From contig OW285191.1 of assembly GCA_935421135.1 (NCBI GenBank), positions 14,759,700 through 14,823,699 of the forward strand: DNA of 64,000 nt. Direction: 5' to 3'. The position numbers and the translations under genes are program-made. Positions 60,661 through 64,000 of this stretch are shown in pieces (within the stretch, counting starts at the first letter, position 1; the number at the start of each line of letters is the position of its first letter). The notes beneath the pieces are model-generated. The model did not search any database. It was not told where the DNA came from and was given only the letters and a program-made list of their open reading frames with translations. This DNA comes from Bugulina stolonifera. Its lineage: Eukaryota > Bryozoa > Gymnolaemata > Cheilostomatida > Bugulidae.

Positions 60661-63600
60661 GGTGTAAATGTCCAGGTGAAACGCTAGAGAGAACTAATAC
60701 AGGTGAGTGGCACAGTTCACTGCTAAAGATTCGACACACCTAGAATTACAAATAACACAGGTACTTGAAAACCTCAGTGCATAAAGCATTTACTATTAGG
60801 CACGAAACTAGTAGCAATAAAACTATTTTAAATTAATTCCACTAACAGTTCTTTTGAAATCATTAGTTTAGCTCTACTTTTTATCAAGAGTATTGAACCT
60901 TTCATTTGCGCATGGATTAATACTCCATATCTTCGCAATATCCATGTACATGTATATATATATATACATGTAGTTGCACCTCGCTGGAGAGCAAGAGCAT
61001 AGCCATTACAACATAAACCAAAGTAGCAAGTACGGAATACAAGCCAACTACTCTTAAAACCTAGCTTTAAAGCCCTCTGCTAGTGGGAGGATGACCCCAG
61101 GCTCTTGCCTGTACTGTTTGATAAAAGGGTGGTAGGTATTGGCATCACATAAAGGATTGGCAGGTGATCGCTAGCTAGCCTAATTTAATTTGTGAGACAA
61201 GGCACTAGACTGGGGAATGCATGGACCATTACTGATGAAGGTGCAAACTGTTATTTCGGAGTGGTACAAGTTATGCTGTGGATGTGGGCTCAGGGTTAGT
61301 CCAAGTCAAATTTGCGACTGTTCAAAAAAGACTCGTCAGATAAAATGGTTCACAGGTCAGTTCTTTTGAGTGGCTTATCATAACTTTCAAGCATATAGCC
61401 TGCATATAATTTAGATATTCAGTTACTACACAAATACAATTTTTGCAATCCTAAGGTTTAGTGCTTAACACTGATGAGGTAAAACACTCTTGACTACCGT
61501 CGGCATAAGTAGAATACCTCATTCGTGTAACAGTGTATATCTAGCTTTTGGCCATGGGTTTCAACATCAGCAATGTTATGGGTTATTAGTCATCAGCCAT
61601 GAGACCATTTATATCATGCATAGGTAAAAAACATCTTAAGTTTGCTGAAATACATGTAGATGTAATTTCACCATGGGCTGCAGACCTGGTGGTTATTGAG
61701 ATGTTTGTTGACGAGAGCAAACTGTGGGTGTCTTCAGTTTGCAGTATGTGGGTCAGGAAGTTCAACCTATGAGTTCCGTGCTTAACTTGCAGCGTTTGCG
61801 GACTAAGTTCGCTTCAGGCTTCACTGATGCTTTTGCCGCGCTTGAGCCTCGCGATAAACTTTACAGCATGATTTAGGATCACTTCAACATTACATGCATG
61901 TATGGTGTTCTTCAAACACGAGCCCCAGGTGGTTGTCTACGTATTTTAATATTGAGCGATAAAGACTGGAATAAGATGCCAAAAGACGCCCACGTGTAAG
62001 ACTGTCATGGTGTGTGTATGCTACCTCGCCCATGACCCTGTTTGCTTTCTGAGTAATGTGCCTTTGAAATTGGAGGTTGGTCTGCATTATGACTCTTGAG
62101 AACTTAGTTCAAAATGTAATAAACTAAAGTAAAGCATGAAATATTATCATGAAACGAAAATTATTCTTAAATTAAGTTATTGTTATATCGTACAAGCACT
62201 GCAAACAAGGCATAATGCGACGTAAAACTACTGACAAATTTGTACAGGAGATGTGGCCTTGAACTATGAAAATTTGAATTGGCTCATGGCTGTATTGATA
62301 GAGAATTTTGGAGAGAAGCAGATTAAAAGACTTTTCTGACTTGAGGGCAGTACACACATTATTTTTTATTAAATTATTGATTATAGTTACGCAAATATTG
62401 AACACCTTTGTTTTTTGAGTTGTTTTTTTAGTTGTTTTTCACATTAATTTATTTTTATTAGATTAATTTCTAGTCAAACTTCTATTAGGGTACAAAATTG
62501 AACTACTCTGTTAATTAAAAAATTATTGTTTGTTATAGTAATAATATAAGTATAGTTATTCAGAAGAGAATCAGAATAATGAATCCGTTTTCAGCAACTG
62601 TGCTATCGCTGTGCTGCAGTGATAAGTATTTACTGTAATATGGTAATATAATTTAATATATATGAAACAACACTACAGGCCTATATTATGTATTGTATTT
62701 ACATCAATATTAATAGAATATTGTTTAAATTATACTCATGCAAAACTCAAACTCAACTCAAATGTAATAGAAATGCAAATATCAATATATAAATAAATAT
62801 TAACATTAAATTAATTACAATATCTCAATTTGAATTTTTATTATAATTACTAACACAATTATAATAATTATAATAATAATTATTGATATGAATATTTATA
62901 TTAAAATTATTATACATTTTCTAATACCAAATATTATATAAAGTATTATGCAAAAAGAGATGTTTTACTTCATCTGATACGATACGATAAAATAAAAAAA
63001 CTAACTAGCTAATCAGCTACAGCCTAAATAAATATAATATTATTAATTACATTATTGATTATAATAATAATTATATTAATATTATATTATATATTATTAT
63101 TATTATAATTATATTATTTATGTAATTAATCTTCTTTTTTTGTTTCTCTTATTTATTTATTCTCTCCTATACGTTGTACATAATATATATTTATATGTGT
63201 GGTCAACAAGTTGCTTTTAACAAACGTTATCTGTAAACTTTTAGAAAACTCCAATAAATGTAAATGTAAATGTAAATGTACATGTAAATGTATGTAAAAT
63301 CATGATAGGAGGCTAGGAGCATAGAGATAACTCAATGGATGGGAGTCGATTGTTACAGGTCATAGGCTCACAACAAGTCTTACGGACGTCGTGTACACTA
63401 ACGATCAGTACATGGTGTAAACGCACGCTACAGGGCGATTCTACAGGCTAAAGACGCCTGTGTCTAATTTGATTTGCTTCCACGCTAGCTCTTTCCGTTC
63501 CTGATCATGGCTGCTACAGGTGTAGGTATCGCTCACAGAAGAAATTTTTATCCGAAAATTCCTTGATATTGAATATACATCCATATTTGTTTTCAAAATA

Positions 63601-64000
63601 CATATAGGTATTACTGTTTTCATTCACCAATCACTACTTCTAAACAAGAAATGCGTACAATAATTGTACATTTTTAATAACTAATGGCCCGGCCCAGAGC
63701 AGCCACAAATGGAAAAGTTAACCGTTCAAAGCTACATTAAATTCATATCCTGGCCGAATCATTACGCAGCTTATCTTGATCTATTGTATCTGTTGATCTT
63801 TGGTACTTTTACACAGTTGTCTTCTCATTATGATTATCAAATCATTTTTACTTTATTAGTTTTAGCTTAGAAAAATTAAAATAATAATGTCAAGTCATAA
63901 AAAATTAAATAACTAAATTTGGGCAAATTCAAAATTGCCTTTTTTGTGAGGCGAATATAGTAGCTATAGAGACCAAGAAAACCAATCTGATCTGCAACTT
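60661..64000. other. Upstream spacer with AT-rich DNA
   Basis: The left end should hold the calcineurin B promoter and leader. 62600-63180 is nearly pure A and T. A TGTAAA microsatellite (about 63256-63293) and a TATATA run (about 60954-60965) are present. Apart from the reverse-transcriptase fossil no gene is recognised. Confidence 0.6.
61810..62087 (-). pseudogene. Fossil fragment of a non-LTR reverse transcriptase
   Basis: The minus strand gives LQFQRHITQKANRVMGEV and RLLASYSSLYRSILKYVD, aligning with DLKFDQHIAQKTVKASRIL and RPILEYAD of the ORF at 46275. After a frame change it continues as NHAVKFIARLKRGKSISEA, matching CKAVRFISNLKGRESVTAA. It is short, frameshifted and unrelated to any host gene. 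Confidence 0.75.

Overview
The window is a piece of an animal nuclear genome. Every confident gene is split by short GT-AG introns, the proteins are metazoan in type (an ABCC transporter with 29 coding exons, a 170-residue calcineurin B, an opsin-like receptor, COA4, ACBD6, GCDH), and there are SINE-like, foldback, LTR and non-LTR elements. Intergenic DNA is strongly AT-rich and full of ACATGT palindromes. I cannot name the species. The compact, AT-rich style would fit an early-branching marine invertebrate, but a receptor carrying the retinal-binding lysine of opsins argues for a lineage that has true opsins.

Layout. 1-725 (+): 3' end of a proline/serine-rich adaptor-like protein. 2565-3692 (+): ACBD6-like acyl-CoA-binding ankyrin protein. 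4327-11158 (-): glutaryl-CoA dehydrogenase, 8 coding exons, convergent with ACBD6 with the two poly(A) signals 34 bp apart; its 4-kb first intron holds nested transposons and its last intron repeats the 5' splice site in tandem. 14450-29126 (+): complete MRP1-type ABCC transporter, 1540 residues. 30634-40348 (-): opsin-like GPCR, with a 3.1-kb minisatellite in one intron and an unsettled C-terminal tail. 41210-41893 (-): COA4, twin CX9C protein. 41894-48066: unassigned coding-like segments, a tRNA-like sequence and a non-LTR reverse transcriptase ORF. 48067-56301: an approximately 8.2-kb foldback element with 2.7-3.1-kb inverted arms, one arm interrupted by a solo LTR. 57374-60660 (-): calcineurin B, with an inverted SINE pair in an intron. 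60661-64000: AT-rich intergenic DNA with a reverse-transcriptase fossil.

The genes are separate housekeeping and signalling genes, not an operon or a single system. The points most worth a second look are the lysine-bearing opsin-like receptor, the giant foldback element with its datable nested LTR, and the tandemly repeated in-frame splice donors of GCDH. Exon models were built by hand from splice sites, reading phase and family similarity; phases agree at every junction of the ACBD6, GCDH, ABCC, COA4, calcineurin B and core opsin models.
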